From contig NZ_LVCF01000040.1 of the NCBI RefSeq assembly GCF_001594145.1, positions 124,001 through 188,000 on the forward strand: 64,000 nt of DNA, in the 5' to 3' direction. The translations under genes and the position numbers were made by a program. The notes beneath the pieces were generated by a model. That model saw only the letters and a program-made list of their open reading frames with translations. It had not been told where the DNA came from and made no database searches. The DNA comes from Branchiibius sp. NY16-3462-2 (lineage in GTDB: Bacteria > Actinomycetota > Actinomycetes > Actinomycetales > Dermatophilaceae). This document shows, piece by piece, positions 42,835 to 51,537 of the stretch (positions within the stretch are counted from its first letter, which is position 1; the number at the start of each line of letters is the position of its first letter).

Positions 42835-43590
42835 TCATTCTATGGGTTCTGGCGCATTCCACCGGGTCCGCGCGAGCAGCACGGCCAGGGCTGCCGGACC
42901 GGCGCTGGAGGAGCGCAGCACGGTGTCACCGAGCCGGACGCTGGTCGCGCCGGCATCGATCAGTGCCTGCACTTCGGTGGGCGAGATGCCGCCTTCGGGT
43001 CCGACGACGACCAGCACCTCACCGTCGGCAGGTAGGTCCACGGACGAGATGGGGGTGGTCGCCTCTTCGTGCAGGACGAGCGTGAGCCGGCCCATCGACG
43101 TACGCCGAGCCAGGCCTTTGGAGTCCAGCGGAGCCTCCACGACGGGGATGGTCGCGCGACGCGACTGCTTCGCCGCAGCACGCACCACACCCCGCCACTT
43201 GGCCAGCGCCCGGTCGCCGCGGGGGCCGCGCCACTGCACGATGCTGCGGTCGGCCTGCCACGGCACGATCGCATCGACGCCCAGTTCGGTGGCGGCTTCG
43301 ATCGCCTGGTCGTCGCGGTCACCCTTGGCCAACGCCTGCACCAGGGTGAACGCGGGCGCGGAGGCGGGCTCGCGGCGTACCTGCGCAATGCGCACCTGCA
43401 AACTCGGCCCGTCGACGGTCTCGACCAGCCCGGCTACCACCAGCCCGGACCCGTCAGCCAGCTGGATCGGCTCACCGACCCCCAGCCGGCGCACGATCGC
43501 GGCGTGCCGGCCCTCGTCCCCCACCAGCCGCACCAGGTCATCGACCCGGGCACCGGCGAGGTCGTCGGTGAAGAACAGCGGTGCGGTCAC
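42835..43590 (-). CDS. rsmE: 16S rRNA (uracil1498-N3)-methyltransferase
   Basis: 251 aa SPOUT methyltransferase. The SAM-binding trefoil knot has VVVGPEGGISPTEVQALI and VRLGDTVLRSSSAGPAAL. QALAKGDRDDQAIEAATELG is the conserved central stretch. It is 5 bases downstream of dnaJ, consistent with hrcA-dnaJ-rsmE. Confidence 0.94.
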   Translation of the reverse strand: MTAPLFFTDDLAGARVDDLVRLVGDEGRHAAIVRRLGVGEPIQLADGSGLVVAGLVETVDGPSLQVRIAQVRREPASAPAFTLVQALAKGDRDDQAIEAATELGVDAIVPWQADRSIVQWRGPRGDRALAKWRGVVRAAAKQSRRATIPVVEAPLDSKGLARRTSMGRLTLVLHEEATTPISSVDLPADGEVLVVVGPEGGISPTEVQALIDAGATSVRLGDTVLRSSSAGPAALAVLLARTRWNAPEPIE

Positions 43591-43594
43591 CGGG

Positions 43595-44731
43595 CTACTT
43601 CCAGGCGTCCTTCAACCGCCCGAACAGGCCCTTGTCGGCGCGCTGGAACACCGGCTCGGGGCGCTCCTCGTCGCGTGCCTTGGCCAGTTGCCGCAGCAGT
43701 TCCTCCTGCTCGGGGTCCAGTTTGGTGGGCGTGCGCACGTTCAGATGCACCATGAGGTCACCACGGTTGCTGGTGCGCAGGTGGGTCACACCGAGCCCGG
43801 CGAGGGTCACCACGTCCCCGGCCTGGGTGCCGGGTTTGACCGCGACGTCCCGCGGCCCGTCCAGGGTGTCCAGGTTGAGCGTGGTGCCCAGCGCGGCCGC
43901 GGTCATCGGCAGATCGACACTGCAGTGCAGGTCGTCGCGCCGCCGCTCGAAGGTGGGGTGCTTGGCGACCCGGATCTCGACGTACAGATCACCGGCCGGT
44001 CCCCCGCCCGGCCCGACCTCGCCGTGCCCGGACAACTGGATCCGGGTCCCGGTGTCGACGCCGGCCGGCACCTTGATCGAGATCGTCTTGCGATCGCGGA
44101 CCCGGCCCTCGCCGGAGCAGTCGAAGCACGGGTCGGTGATGACCTCGCCGTACCCCCGGCAGGCCTGGCACGCCCGCGCGGTCATGACCTGCCCGAGGAA
44201 GGTGCGCTGCACCTGTTGGACCTGCCCGGCCCCCTTGCAGACGTCGCAGGTACGCCGACCGGTGCCGGGCCGCGAACCGTCACCGTGGCAGGTCTGGCAG
44301 ACCACCGCGGTGTCGTAGGTCAGGTCCTCGGCACCACCGAAGACTGCGACCTTGAGGTCAATGTCCAACGGCAGCAAGGCATCCTGGCCACGCTGCACCC
44401 GCGAGCGCGGGCCGGTTGCGCCGGCCGCGCCCGCGCCACCGAAGAAGGCGTCCATGACGTCAGAGAAGGAGAAACCGGCGCCGAAGCCAGCCGGTCCGCC
44501 GCCACCGGCCGCGAACGGGTCGGCTCCCATGTCGTAGGACTGGCGCTTCTCGGGGTCGGACAACACCTCGTAGGCCTGCGAGACCTTCTTGAACTGCTCG
44601 GCGGCATCCTGACCGGGATTCACATCCGGGTGCAGTTTGCGGGCCAGGCGCCGGTAGGCACGCTTGATCTCCTCCGGCGAAGCGTCCCGTGAGACGCCCA
44701 GGTCGCCGTAGTAGTCGTTCACTGATGTCAC
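43595..44731 (-). CDS. dnaJ: Chaperone protein DnaJ (second-type, HrcA-linked)
   Basis: 378 aa. The J domain has HPDVNP preceded by RAYRRLARKL, then a Gly/Phe-rich linker (GFGAGFSFSDV), four CxxCxGxG zinc-finger units (CQTCHGDG, CDVCKGAG, CQACRGYG, CFDCSGEG) and C-terminal substrate-binding domains. It stimulates DnaK ATPase. Its start overlaps the hrcA stop by 4 bases. Controlled by HrcA through the CIRCE site ahead of hrcA. Confidence 0.96.
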   Translation of the reverse strand: MTSVNDYYGDLGVSRDASPEEIKRAYRRLARKLHPDVNPGQDAAEQFKKVSQAYEVLSDPEKRQSYDMGADPFAAGGGGPAGFGAGFSFSDVMDAFFGGAGAAGATGPRSRVQRGQDALLPLDIDLKVAVFGGAEDLTYDTAVVCQTCHGDGSRPGTGRRTCDVCKGAGQVQQVQRTFLGQVMTARACQACRGYGEVITDPCFDCSGEGRVRDRKTISIKVPAGVDTGTRIQLSGHGEVGPGGGPAGDLYVEIRVAKHPTFERRRDDLHCSVDLPMTAAALGTTLNLDTLDGPRDVAVKPGTQAGDVVTLAGLGVTHLRTSNRGDLMVHLNVRTPTKLDPEQEELLRQLAKARDEERPEPVFQRADKGLFGRLKDAWK

Positions 44732-45747
44732 TCCAGGATCTCTGAGACGTAACGGGCGACCGCACGGACGGCGGCCATCGTGGCGGGGTAGTCCATGCGC
44801 GTCGGACCGACGACGCCCAGACCACCCGTTTGGTAGGTCGTGCTGATCACCGAGGTGCTCTGCAGGTCGGCGACGTCGTTCTCGGCGCCGATGCGCACCA
44901 TCACCAGGTTGTCGCCGTCGCCCTCGAGGTGACCAAGCAGTTTCAGCAGGATGACGTGCTGCTCGAGCGCCTCCAGCACCGGGGCCAGGGTGCGCACGTC
45001 GGTCGCGGACTTGGCCAGATTAGCCCGGCCCGCCATGACCACCCGCTCGTCCCCCAGGATCTGCAGGGCAGAGGTGACTTCGGCGAGGATCTGACCGAGC
45101 ATGCCCTGATCGGCCTGCGGCAACTGCTCAGCCAACGGCGCGGCAAGGTCGTTGATCGCGCTGACGGCTTCGGTGCGCCGGCGGCCGACGACGGCTTCGT
45201 TGACGCGGGTGCGCAGTTGGGCCAGCAGGTCGATCTCATCGCTCAGATCCGAGGGCACTGGCACGACTCGCTGCTCGACGCGGCCGGTCGAGAGGATCAG
45301 CACCACCAGCAACCTATTGCCGGCCATCGGCACGAGTTCGACGTGCCGCACGGAGGCGGAGGTGACCGAGGGGTACTGCATCACGGCGACCTGGTTGGTC
45401 AGCGACGCCAGCAGCCGGGTACTGCGGTCGACCACGTCGTCCAGGTCGACCGACTGGGCCAGGAAGGTCTGGATCGCGGACTTCTCCGCCCGGCTGAGCG
45501 GTTTGACGGTGCTGAGGCGGTCCACGAACAACCGGTACCCCGCGTCGGTCGGGATCCGGCCTGCGGAGGTGTGCGGGGCGCTGATCAGCCCCTCGTCCTC
45601 CAGGGCGGCCATGTCACCGCGCACCGTGGCCGCGCTGACCCCTAGTTGGTGACGCTCCAACAACGCTTTGGAGCCCACCGGCTCCGAGGTGGCCACGTAG
45701 TCCTGGACGATGGCCCGCAACACTTCGAGACGGCGTTCCTCGCTCAC
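44728..45747 (-). CDS. hrcA: Heat-inducible transcription repressor HrcA
   Basis: 339 aa. The N-terminal winged helix is LGVSAATVRGDMAALEDEGL and HTSAGRIPTDAGYRLFVDRL. The C-terminal part is the HrcA dimer domain. It represses its own operon by binding the CIRCE element found 26 bases upstream of the start. First gene of the minus-strand housekeeping run. Confidence 0.96.
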   Translation of the reverse strand: MSEERRLEVLRAIVQDYVATSEPVGSKALLERHQLGVSAATVRGDMAALEDEGLISAPHTSAGRIPTDAGYRLFVDRLSTVKPLSRAEKSAIQTFLAQSVDLDDVVDRSTRLLASLTNQVAVMQYPSVTSASVRHVELVPMAGNRLLVVLILSTGRVEQRVVPVPSDLSDEIDLLAQLRTRVNEAVVGRRRTEAVSAINDLAAPLAEQLPQADQGMLGQILAEVTSALQILGDERVVMAGRANLAKSATDVRTLAPVLEALEQHVILLKLLGHLEGDGDNLVMVRIGAENDVADLQSTSVISTTYQTGGLGVVGPTRMDYPATMAAVRAVARYVSEILE

Positions 45748-45772
45748 GGCATCCTCCTTCGCCCGTTGCTGG

Positions 45773-45799
45773 TTGGCACTCGTGTGCTTCGAGTGCCAA
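45773..45799. promoter_or_regulatory. CIRCE operator
   Basis: TTGGCACTC-N9-GAGTGCCAA, a perfect 9-bp inverted repeat with the canonical 9-base spacer; only one position per arm differs from TTAGCACTC. Binding site of HrcA for the hrcA-dnaJ operon. The divergent DUF3097 gene starts 44 bases away and could be touched by it. Confidence 0.95.
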
Positions 45800-45842
45800 G
45801 TCTACGTCCGAATAACTCCTGGGTTGCTCTACCGTTGCCGTC

Positions 45843-46706
45843 GTGACCTCCGATCGGTACGGCGCAGACGTTCTCTCCGGCGATTGGCGCGCCCACGGGC
45901 GGACCCGTTCCACCGAAATGGCCGCCGAGACCGGCCTGGTGGTCGAGGACCTGGAGACCGGGTGGTGCGGCGCCGTTGTCCGGGTCGAGAAGGCCGGCGG
46001 GATGCACGTGGTGCACCTGGAGGACCGGCACGGGCGCACCCGCGCGTTCCGGCTCGGGCCGGGCTTCCTGGTCGAGGGCCAACCCGTCGTGTTGACCGCG
46101 CCCCGCGCGTCCACCCCTGCCCCTGCCCGCCCATCACGTACGGCGAGTGGCTCGGTGGCCGTCGACACCTCCGCCCGCGTGGCCGTGGGCTCGCGGATCT
46201 TCGTCGAAGGCCGCCACGATGCCGAACTGGTCGAGAAGGTGTGGGGTGACGACCTGCGCGTCGAGGGCGTGGTCGTCGAGCTCCTCGAAGGGGTCGATCA
46301 TCTCGACGAGGTCATCGCCAGCTTCGGGCCCGGCCCTGGCCGGCGGATGGGCGTGCTGGTCGACCACTTGGTGACCGGTAGCAAGGAGGACCGTCTGGTG
46401 CGGTCGGCGCTGGCGTCCTACCCCGGCGACGACGTTCTGGTCGTCGGGCACCCGTTCGTGGACGTCTGGCAGTCGGTCCGCCCCGAACGCCTCGGCTGGT
46501 CGCAGTGGCCGGTGATCCCTCGCTCGATGGAGTGGAAGAAGGGTGTGTTGGCGCAGCTGGGCTGGCCCAACTCCACCCAGGCCGACGTGGCCACCGGCTG
46601 GAAGAAGATCCTGGGCACGGTCCGTAGCTACGCCGACCTCGAGCCGGAACTTCTCGGCCGGGTGGAGGAACTGATCGACTTCGTCACCGACCCCGGCCAT
46701 GGCTGA
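45843..46706 (+). CDS. DUF3097 family protein
   Basis: 287 aa starting at GTG. Stretches such as SRIFVEGRHDAELVEKVWGDDL, split over residues 110-131, and the ending with PRSMEWKKGVLAQLGWP and LEPELLGRVEELIDFVTDP are characteristic of the actinobacterial DUF3097 family, which regularly sits beside hrcA/hemW. It has a TOPRIM-like feel (EGRHDAELVEKVWG resembles the TOPRIM EGxxD loop; inference). Function unknown. It overlaps the next gene by 8 bases. Confidence 0.88.
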   Translation: MTSDRYGADVLSGDWRAHGRTRSTEMAAETGLVVEDLETGWCGAVVRVEKAGGMHVVHLEDRHGRTRAFRLGPGFLVEGQPVVLTAPRASTPAPARPSRTASGSVAVDTSARVAVGSRIFVEGRHDAELVEKVWGDDLRVEGVVVELLEGVDHLDEVIASFGPGPGRRMGVLVDHLVTGSKEDRLVRSALASYPGDDVLVVGHPFVDVWQSVRPERLGWSQWPVIPRSMEWKKGVLAQLGWPNSTQADVATGWKKILGTVRSYADLEPELLGRVEELIDFVTDPGHG

Positions 46707-47628
46707 GGAGCCGCGGGGTATGGACGCAGCGGCCGGCATCCGCGCCGAACTGGTTGCAGTGGTCGTGGCCGTCACCGGCGGCACAACGGGTGCCGCATTC
46801 CCCCGGGTCCTGGCCGGCGGCCGACCACCCGCCCTGCCGTCCGGTCCGCTGCGCACCGATCACGACTCGCTGCAGGAGGGCGCCCGGGCGTTCGTGCGCG
46901 ATCAGACCGGAGCGACGCTGGGCTACGTGGAGCAGCTCTACACCTTCGCCGACCTGGGCCGCACTGACGACGCAGTGCGGGAGATCTCGATCAGCTACCT
47001 GGGGCTGACCCGCGCCGACGATGAGCAGGACGGCTGGGCCAGCATCTACGACCTGCTGCCCTGGGAGGACCGACGTCACCTGGCGGATGACGCACCTGCC
47101 GACCGGTTGACCCAGGAGATCCACACCGCGCTCGGCCGGTGGGCAGGGCCCGACGTGGCCCGGCAGGAGCGCGTGGCCTACCAGTTCGGCCTGGGTGGTG
47201 CCGGCTGGCGCAGCGAACTGGCCCTCCAACGCTACGAGTTGTTGTGGGAGGCAGGACTTGTCCTCGAATCGCCCTGTGGCACAGGCGCTTTGAGTCTGAC
47301 CGGGCCAGCCATGAAGGGTGACCACCGGCGCATCCTGGCGACGGCGCTATCCCGGCTCCGGTCGCGGTTGCAGTACCGCCCGCTGGTTTTCGAGTTGATG
47401 GACGCCGACTTCACCCTCGGCCAGCTGCAGGAGGTCGTGGAGGCCATCGGCGGCGTACGGGTGCACAAGCAGAACTTCCGCCGAGCCATCGCCACCCAGG
47501 AACTCGTCGAGCCCACCGGTAGGTCCACCCGGTCCACCGGCGGCCGGCCGGCAGCGCTCTACCGCTTCCGGCGCGACGTGCTCACCGAGCGCGAGCAGGC
47601 GGGCACCAAACTCCCGCTGCCCCGCTGA
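46699..47628 (+). CDS. nrtR: NrtR-like regulator of NAD metabolism (Nudix-wHTH)
   Basis: 309 aa. The N-terminal Nudix-like fold has a broken Nudix box (SLQEGARAFVRDQTGATLGY), so hydrolysis is unlikely; VEQLYTFADLGRTDDAVREI matches NrtR proteins. The C-terminal winged helix is FELMDADFTLGQLQEVVEAI and NFRRAIATQELVEPTG. NrtR binds ADP-ribose or related metabolites and controls NAD genes; here it lies directly upstream of nadABC. An alternative ATG lies at 46720. The symbol is by similarity and context. Confidence 0.82.
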   Translation: MAEEPRGMDAAAGIRAELVAVVVAVTGGTTGAAFPRVLAGGRPPALPSGPLRTDHDSLQEGARAFVRDQTGATLGYVEQLYTFADLGRTDDAVREISISYLGLTRADDEQDGWASIYDLLPWEDRRHLADDAPADRLTQEIHTALGRWAGPDVARQERVAYQFGLGGAGWRSELALQRYELLWEAGLVLESPCGTGALSLTGPAMKGDHRRILATALSRLRSRLQYRPLVFELMDADFTLGQLQEVVEAIGGVRVHKQNFRRAIATQELVEPTGRSTRSTGGRPAALYRFRRDVLTEREQAGTKLPLPR

Positions 47629-47689
47629 GCGTCACACCCCCCCGGATTGGCCCACCCTCCGCGCTCGCGTTATGCTCACTTGTAGCAAA

Positions 47690-47704
47690 TGCTCATACTG
47701 AGCA
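47690..47704. promoter_or_regulatory. Candidate operator of the nadABC operon
   Basis: TGCTCA-TAC-TGAGCA, a perfect inverted repeat 21 bases before the nadA start, with a further TGCTCA at 47673-47678. A possible promoter is TTGGCC (47647) and TATGCT (47671) with an 18-base spacer, which would put the palindrome just after the transcription start. NrtR, encoded directly upstream, is the natural candidate ligand. Confidence 0.55.
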
Positions 47705-47725
47705 CATGCCGCCGAGGAGGGCGCA

Positions 47726-48685
47726 ATGTCGATCGCTACGTACGACAAGGTCCGCAGTCACATCCCACCCGTCGAATGGGCCATGGTCGAGCCGGAGATC
47801 CGCGCAATCGAAGCGCTCAAGCGCGAGCACGACGCGGTGATCCTGGCGCACAACTACATGACCCCCGAGGTCTTCCACGGCGTCGCGGATATCGTCGGTG
47901 ACTCCCTGGCTCTGGCCCGCGAGGCGCAGACTGTCGAGGCCGGGACCATCGTGCTGGCCGGTGTGCACTTCATGGCCGAGACGGCCAAACTGCTGAACCC
48001 CAGCAAGCGGGTGCTCCTGCCGGACCTGCGCTCCGGGTGTTCGCTGGCCGAATCCATTACTCCCGCAGACATTGCCGAGCTTCGCCGCCAGCACCCTGGC
48101 GTCCCGGTCGTGACCTACGTGAACACCTCGGCCGCCGTGAAGGCCGCCAGCGACATCTGCTGCACGTCCGGCAACGCGGTGGAGGTGATCGAGTCCCTCG
48201 GGGTCGACAAAGTCATCATGATCCCCGACCAATACCTGGCCCGGAACATCGCGGCGCGCACGGGTGTCGAAGTCATCACCCACCCCGGTGCGTGCGAGGT
48301 GCACGAGCGCTTCACGCCCGCCGACATCCGCCAGATCCGCGACGACTTCCCCGGCGTGACCGTGCTGGCGCACCCCGAATGCCCGCCGCCGGTGGTTGCC
48401 GAGGCCGACTACGCCGGATCGACCGCGCAGATGCAGGACTTCGTGGTGCGCAACCAGCCGCGCCGCGTCGCCCTGATCACCGAGTGCTCGATGAGCGACA
48501 ACGTCGCCGCGGACAACCCGGACGTCGAGTTCGTGCGGCCGTGCAACCTGTGCCCGCACATGAAGCGCAACACCCTGACCGCGATCCGGCGCAGCCTGGA
48601 ACTGGGTCAGCACGAGATCACCCTGGACCCCGCGCTGGAGGTTCCGGCGCGTCGGGCCATCGAGCGGATGCTGGAGGTGAAATGA
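47726..48685 (+). CDS. nadA: Quinolinate synthase
   Basis: 319 aa [4Fe-4S] enzyme condensing iminoaspartate with dihydroxyacetone phosphate. Motifs are AHNYMTPEVFHGVADIVGDS, LPDLRSGCSLAES, TSAAVKAASDICCTSGNAVE and a C-terminal cluster Cys in CNLCPHMKRN. A good Shine-Dalgarno (GAGGAGG) precedes the ATG by 6 bases. First gene of the NAD de novo operon. Confidence 0.95.
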   Translation: MSIATYDKVRSHIPPVEWAMVEPEIRAIEALKREHDAVILAHNYMTPEVFHGVADIVGDSLALAREAQTVEAGTIVLAGVHFMAETAKLLNPSKRVLLPDLRSGCSLAESITPADIAELRRQHPGVPVVTYVNTSAAVKAASDICCTSGNAVEVIESLGVDKVIMIPDQYLARNIAARTGVEVITHPGACEVHERFTPADIRQIRDDFPGVTVLAHPECPPPVVAEADYAGSTAQMQDFVVRNQPRRVALITECSMSDNVAADNPDVEFVRPCNLCPHMKRNTLTAIRRSLELGQHEITLDPALEVPARRAIERMLEVK

Positions 48686-48759
48686 GCGCCGACCGAGGTG
48701 AGGAAACGAGCGCAGCGAGGCCCGGAGCCGAGGCCAGAGGCGCGACCATTCAGCACAGA
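48686..48759. repeat. GA/GC-rich repeat-like linker between nadA and nadB
   Basis: This stretch (containing GAGGAAACGAGCGCAGCGAG) reads as a GA-rich degenerate sequence of the type seen scattered in actinobacterial genomes. It is open in the nadB frame from an ATG at 48682, adding 26 residues without family similarity. I treat it as untranslated or as a non-conserved extension. Confidence 0.35.
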
Positions 48760-50193
48760 ATGGAGCCTGTTGTCATCGTCGGTTCCGGGCTGGCCGGACT
48801 GACCACCGCGTGGGCGCTGGCGCCGCGGCCTTGCGTCCTGCTCACCAGCGGCCCGCTGACCGGTGGTGCTGCGTCGATGTGGGCCCAGGGCGGGGTTGCT
48901 GCTGCCCTCAGTTCGGAGGACCGGCCGACGCTGCATGCGCAGGACACCTTCGTAGCCGGTGCGCGCTACGGCGACCGTCAGGTAATCGACCGCATCACGG
49001 CCGCCGCGCCGGAGGTTGTGCGCGAATTGGCCCGGCTGGGAGTGCCATTCGACCGTACGTCGAGTGGTGACTTCGATCTGGCGCTCGAGGGAGGCCATGG
49101 CCGGCACCGCGTTGCCCACGCCGGCGACCACAGTGGCGCGACCATCACCACCGTCATGGCCGGCCTCGTCGCCAACCTCCCGTCGGTGACCGTCCGCGAG
49201 TTCAGCACCGCAGTCGCGCTGTCCACCAACGCCGGTCGGATCGACGGTATCGACGTGCGCGACGAGCGGACCGGTCTGGTAGAGCACCTGCGCACCGACC
49301 GGGTCGTGTTGGCCACCGGCGGCGTCGGCGGACTCTGGGCGCACACCACGAACCCGGTCACCGCTACCGGAAAGGGCGTGGCGCTCGCTGCGCGCATCGG
49401 GGCGCACACCAGCGACCTGCACCTGGTGCAGTTCCATCCCACCGCGCTGGACGTCGGCGCCGATCCGATGCCGTTGCTCACCGAGGCGCTGCGCGGTGCT
49501 GGGGCGGTCCTGTTGGCCAATGGCCGACGGTTCGTCGACGAGCTGCAGCCCCGGGACATCGTCGCCGCCGCCGTCTGGGAGCAGCTGACCGCAGGCCGGC
49601 GCGTGGTGCTGGATGCTCGCGAAATCCCCTCTGTCCGTGATCGATTCCCGTCGGTCACGGCACTCACGGCCGAGCACGGTCTCGACATCACAACCGATCT
49701 GCTACCCGTCCGACCGGCGCTGCACTTCAGCATGGGCGGCATCACCACCGACGCGGATGCCCGCACCAGCGTGCCCGGGTTGTGGGCGGTGGGCGAATGC
49801 AGCCGCACCGGCCTGCACGGCGCGAACCGGTTGGCGTCCAACTCGTTGCTGGAAGCAGTCGTGACCGGGAAAGCCGCAGCCGCCTCGGCCGCCGCCTTCG
49901 ACGACGCGTGGCCGGTGCGCAATGGCGCCGATCCGGAATCCGTTGCGGCGCGCAGTGATTCGGGCGACGACGCGGACGCACTAGCACTCGTGCGCAAGGT
50001 ACTCGACACCCACTGCGGTGTCCTGCGTAACGCCGAAGGACTGCAACTCGCGGTCGACGAACTGGCGCCGTTGACCGCGACGAGCGACGCGGCGTACGTC
50101 GGGTGGTTGATTGCCCGGTCAGCCCTCGCCCATCCGCACAGCGTCGGTGCGCATCGGCGAACCGACGAACCAATCTTGGCGGTGAGTGCATGA
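48760..50193 (+). CDS. nadB: L-aspartate oxidase
   Basis: 477 aa from the ATG at 48760; an in-frame ATG at 48682 overlaps the nadA stop and would add 26 residues. The FAD Rossmann motif is VVIVGSGLAGLTTAWALA, then SMWAQGGVAAAL, the catalytic region LHLVQFHPTALDVG and ALHFSMGGITTDADA, and GECSRTGLHGANRLASNSLL. The C-terminus HRRTDEP matches the family. The protein is somewhat shorter than E. coli NadB. Product iminoaspartate feeds NadA. Confidence 0.94.
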   Translation: MEPVVIVGSGLAGLTTAWALAPRPCVLLTSGPLTGGAASMWAQGGVAAALSSEDRPTLHAQDTFVAGARYGDRQVIDRITAAAPEVVRELARLGVPFDRTSSGDFDLALEGGHGRHRVAHAGDHSGATITTVMAGLVANLPSVTVREFSTAVALSTNAGRIDGIDVRDERTGLVEHLRTDRVVLATGGVGGLWAHTTNPVTATGKGVALAARIGAHTSDLHLVQFHPTALDVGADPMPLLTEALRGAGAVLLANGRRFVDELQPRDIVAAAVWEQLTAGRRVVLDAREIPSVRDRFPSVTALTAEHGLDITTDLLPVRPALHFSMGGITTDADARTSVPGLWAVGECSRTGLHGANRLASNSLLEAVVTGKAAAASAAAFDDAWPVRNGADPESVAARSDSGDDADALALVRKVLDTHCGVLRNAEGLQLAVDELAPLTATSDAAYVGWLIARSALAHPHSVGAHRRTDEPILAVSA

Positions 50194-51092
50194 GCGCCGA
50201 ACTTCAGCGGGTGGTGCGCACTGCGCTGGCGGAGGACCTGGGACTGGTCGGCGATCTAACGAGTCAGGTGACAGTTCCTGCCGAGGCGCACGGGACGGCG
50301 TACGTCGTGGCGCGGGAGCCGGGTGTCCTGGCGGGCACGGCCGCGGGCGACGCGACGTTCGCGGAGGTCGATCCTTCGGTCGTTGTCGATTGGCAACTGC
50401 ACGACGGGGATCGGTTCGAGGCAGGAACCGTCATCGGATCGTTCACCGGCAGCGCTCGCTCGATCCTCACCGGCGAGCGGACCGCTCTCAACCTGCTTGG
50501 CCACCTGACCGGAATCGCCACGCGCACAGCGGGATTCGTCGACCTTGTCGCTGGAACGCGCGCGGTGATCGCCGACACCCGCAAGACCACGCCGGGGCTA
50601 CGAGCGCTGGAGAAGGCGGCGGTCGTCTCCGGTGGCGGCGTCAATCACCGGTTCGGTCTGCATGACGCCATCCTGGTGAAGGACAATCACATCGGGCTCG
50701 GTGGTGGGTTGGTGCCGGTGCTGGACCGCCTGGCAGAGCACGCTTCGCACCTGGTGCGGGTCGAGGTGGAGGTCGACACGCTCGACCAGCTGGCGACCCT
50801 GCTGAAGTACGACGGCCAGCGTGTTGCCGACGGCCGGCCGCCAGTGGTGCATGCCGTACTGCTGGACAACATGGGACCGGACGAACTCGCTGAAGGCGTC
50901 GCGATGGTGCGTGCGCATGCGGCACCGTTGGTGGTGGAGGCGTCCGGCGGCGTCCGCGAGGAGACGGTACGCGGTCTGGCGCAGGCCGGGGTCGATGTCA
51001 TCTCGGTCGGGGCGCTCACCCACAGCGTGCGCTGCCTGGATCTGGGCCTGGACCTGCGCGACCTCGGGCCGGTCAGAGGCGCAGCGTCATGA
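50190..51092 (+). CDS. nadC: Nicotinate-nucleotide pyrophosphorylase (carboxylating)
   Basis: 300 aa. VIADTRKTTPGLRALEKAAV, HRFGLHDAILVKDNH and VVEASGGVREETV with ISVGALTHSV are diagnostic for quinolinate phosphoribosyltransferase. The ATG at 50190 overlaps the nadB stop by 4 bases; the longer frame to 50103 lies inside nadB. The last 20 bases overlap the convergent GNAT gene. Confidence 0.95.
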   Translation: MSAELQRVVRTALAEDLGLVGDLTSQVTVPAEAHGTAYVVAREPGVLAGTAAGDATFAEVDPSVVVDWQLHDGDRFEAGTVIGSFTGSARSILTGERTALNLLGHLTGIATRTAGFVDLVAGTRAVIADTRKTTPGLRALEKAAVVSGGGVNHRFGLHDAILVKDNHIGLGGGLVPVLDRLAEHASHLVRVEVEVDTLDQLATLLKYDGQRVADGRPPVVHAVLLDNMGPDELAEGVAMVRAHAAPLVVEASGGVREETVRGLAQAGVDVISVGALTHSVRCLDLGLDLRDLGPVRGAAS

Positions 51093-51531
51093 AGATGCTG
51101 TTCGGGTCCTCGCTGTAGGACCCGAACGGCGGGCACTCGACAAACCCAGCCTTGCGGTAGAGCGCGTGAGCAGGTGCGAAGAACTCCATACTGCCGGTCT
51201 CGAGCGAAACCTGCTGGATGCCACGGGAGCGGGCATCCGTCAGCGCGTGGTGCAGTAGCTGCGTCCCGACGCCCGAACCGCGACGCTGCGGCTCCGTTCG
51301 CATGCTCTTCAACTCCTCGTGGACGGGCGTCAGTCGTGCCAACGCGACCGTCCCGATGATCTGGCTGGCATCCTGCGCGACCCACAACCGCACCTCCGGG
51401 GACTGTAACGCGGTGAAATCCAGGGCGTGACGGCTCTCGGGCGGTGCGGTGGGGGCCATGTCGTCAAGGTGCGCTTGCAGGAACGTCCTCAGGCCCGGAT
51501 CAGCAAAGTCCGCCTCGATGATGGTCACCAC
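51073..51531 (-). CDS. GNAT-family N-acetyltransferase
   Basis: 152 aa. The acetyl-CoA-binding loop is RRGSGVGTQLLHHAL (Q/RxxGxG/A type), preceded by IIGTVALARL and followed by VSLETGSMEFFAPAHALYRK and GF near the end. Substrate unknown. Its 3' end overlaps nadC by 20 bases and contains the hairpin at 51100-51127. Confidence 0.86.
   Translation of the reverse strand: MVTIIEADFADPGLRTFLQAHLDDMAPTAPPESRHALDFTALQSPEVRLWVAQDASQIIGTVALARLTPVHEELKSMRTEPQRRGSGVGTQLLHHALTDARSRGIQQVSLETGSMEFFAPAHALYRKAGFVECPPFGSYSEDPNSIFMTLRL
51100..51127. terminator. Hairpin after nadC, inside the GNAT gene
   Basis: GTTCGGGTCC and GGACCCGAAC form a 10-bp stem with an 8-base loop, 8 bases after the nadC stop. No T-run follows, so it may act as a weak terminator or an RNA 3' end stabiliser for the nad operon. 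Confidence 0.45.
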
Positions 51532-51537
51532 ACTGGC

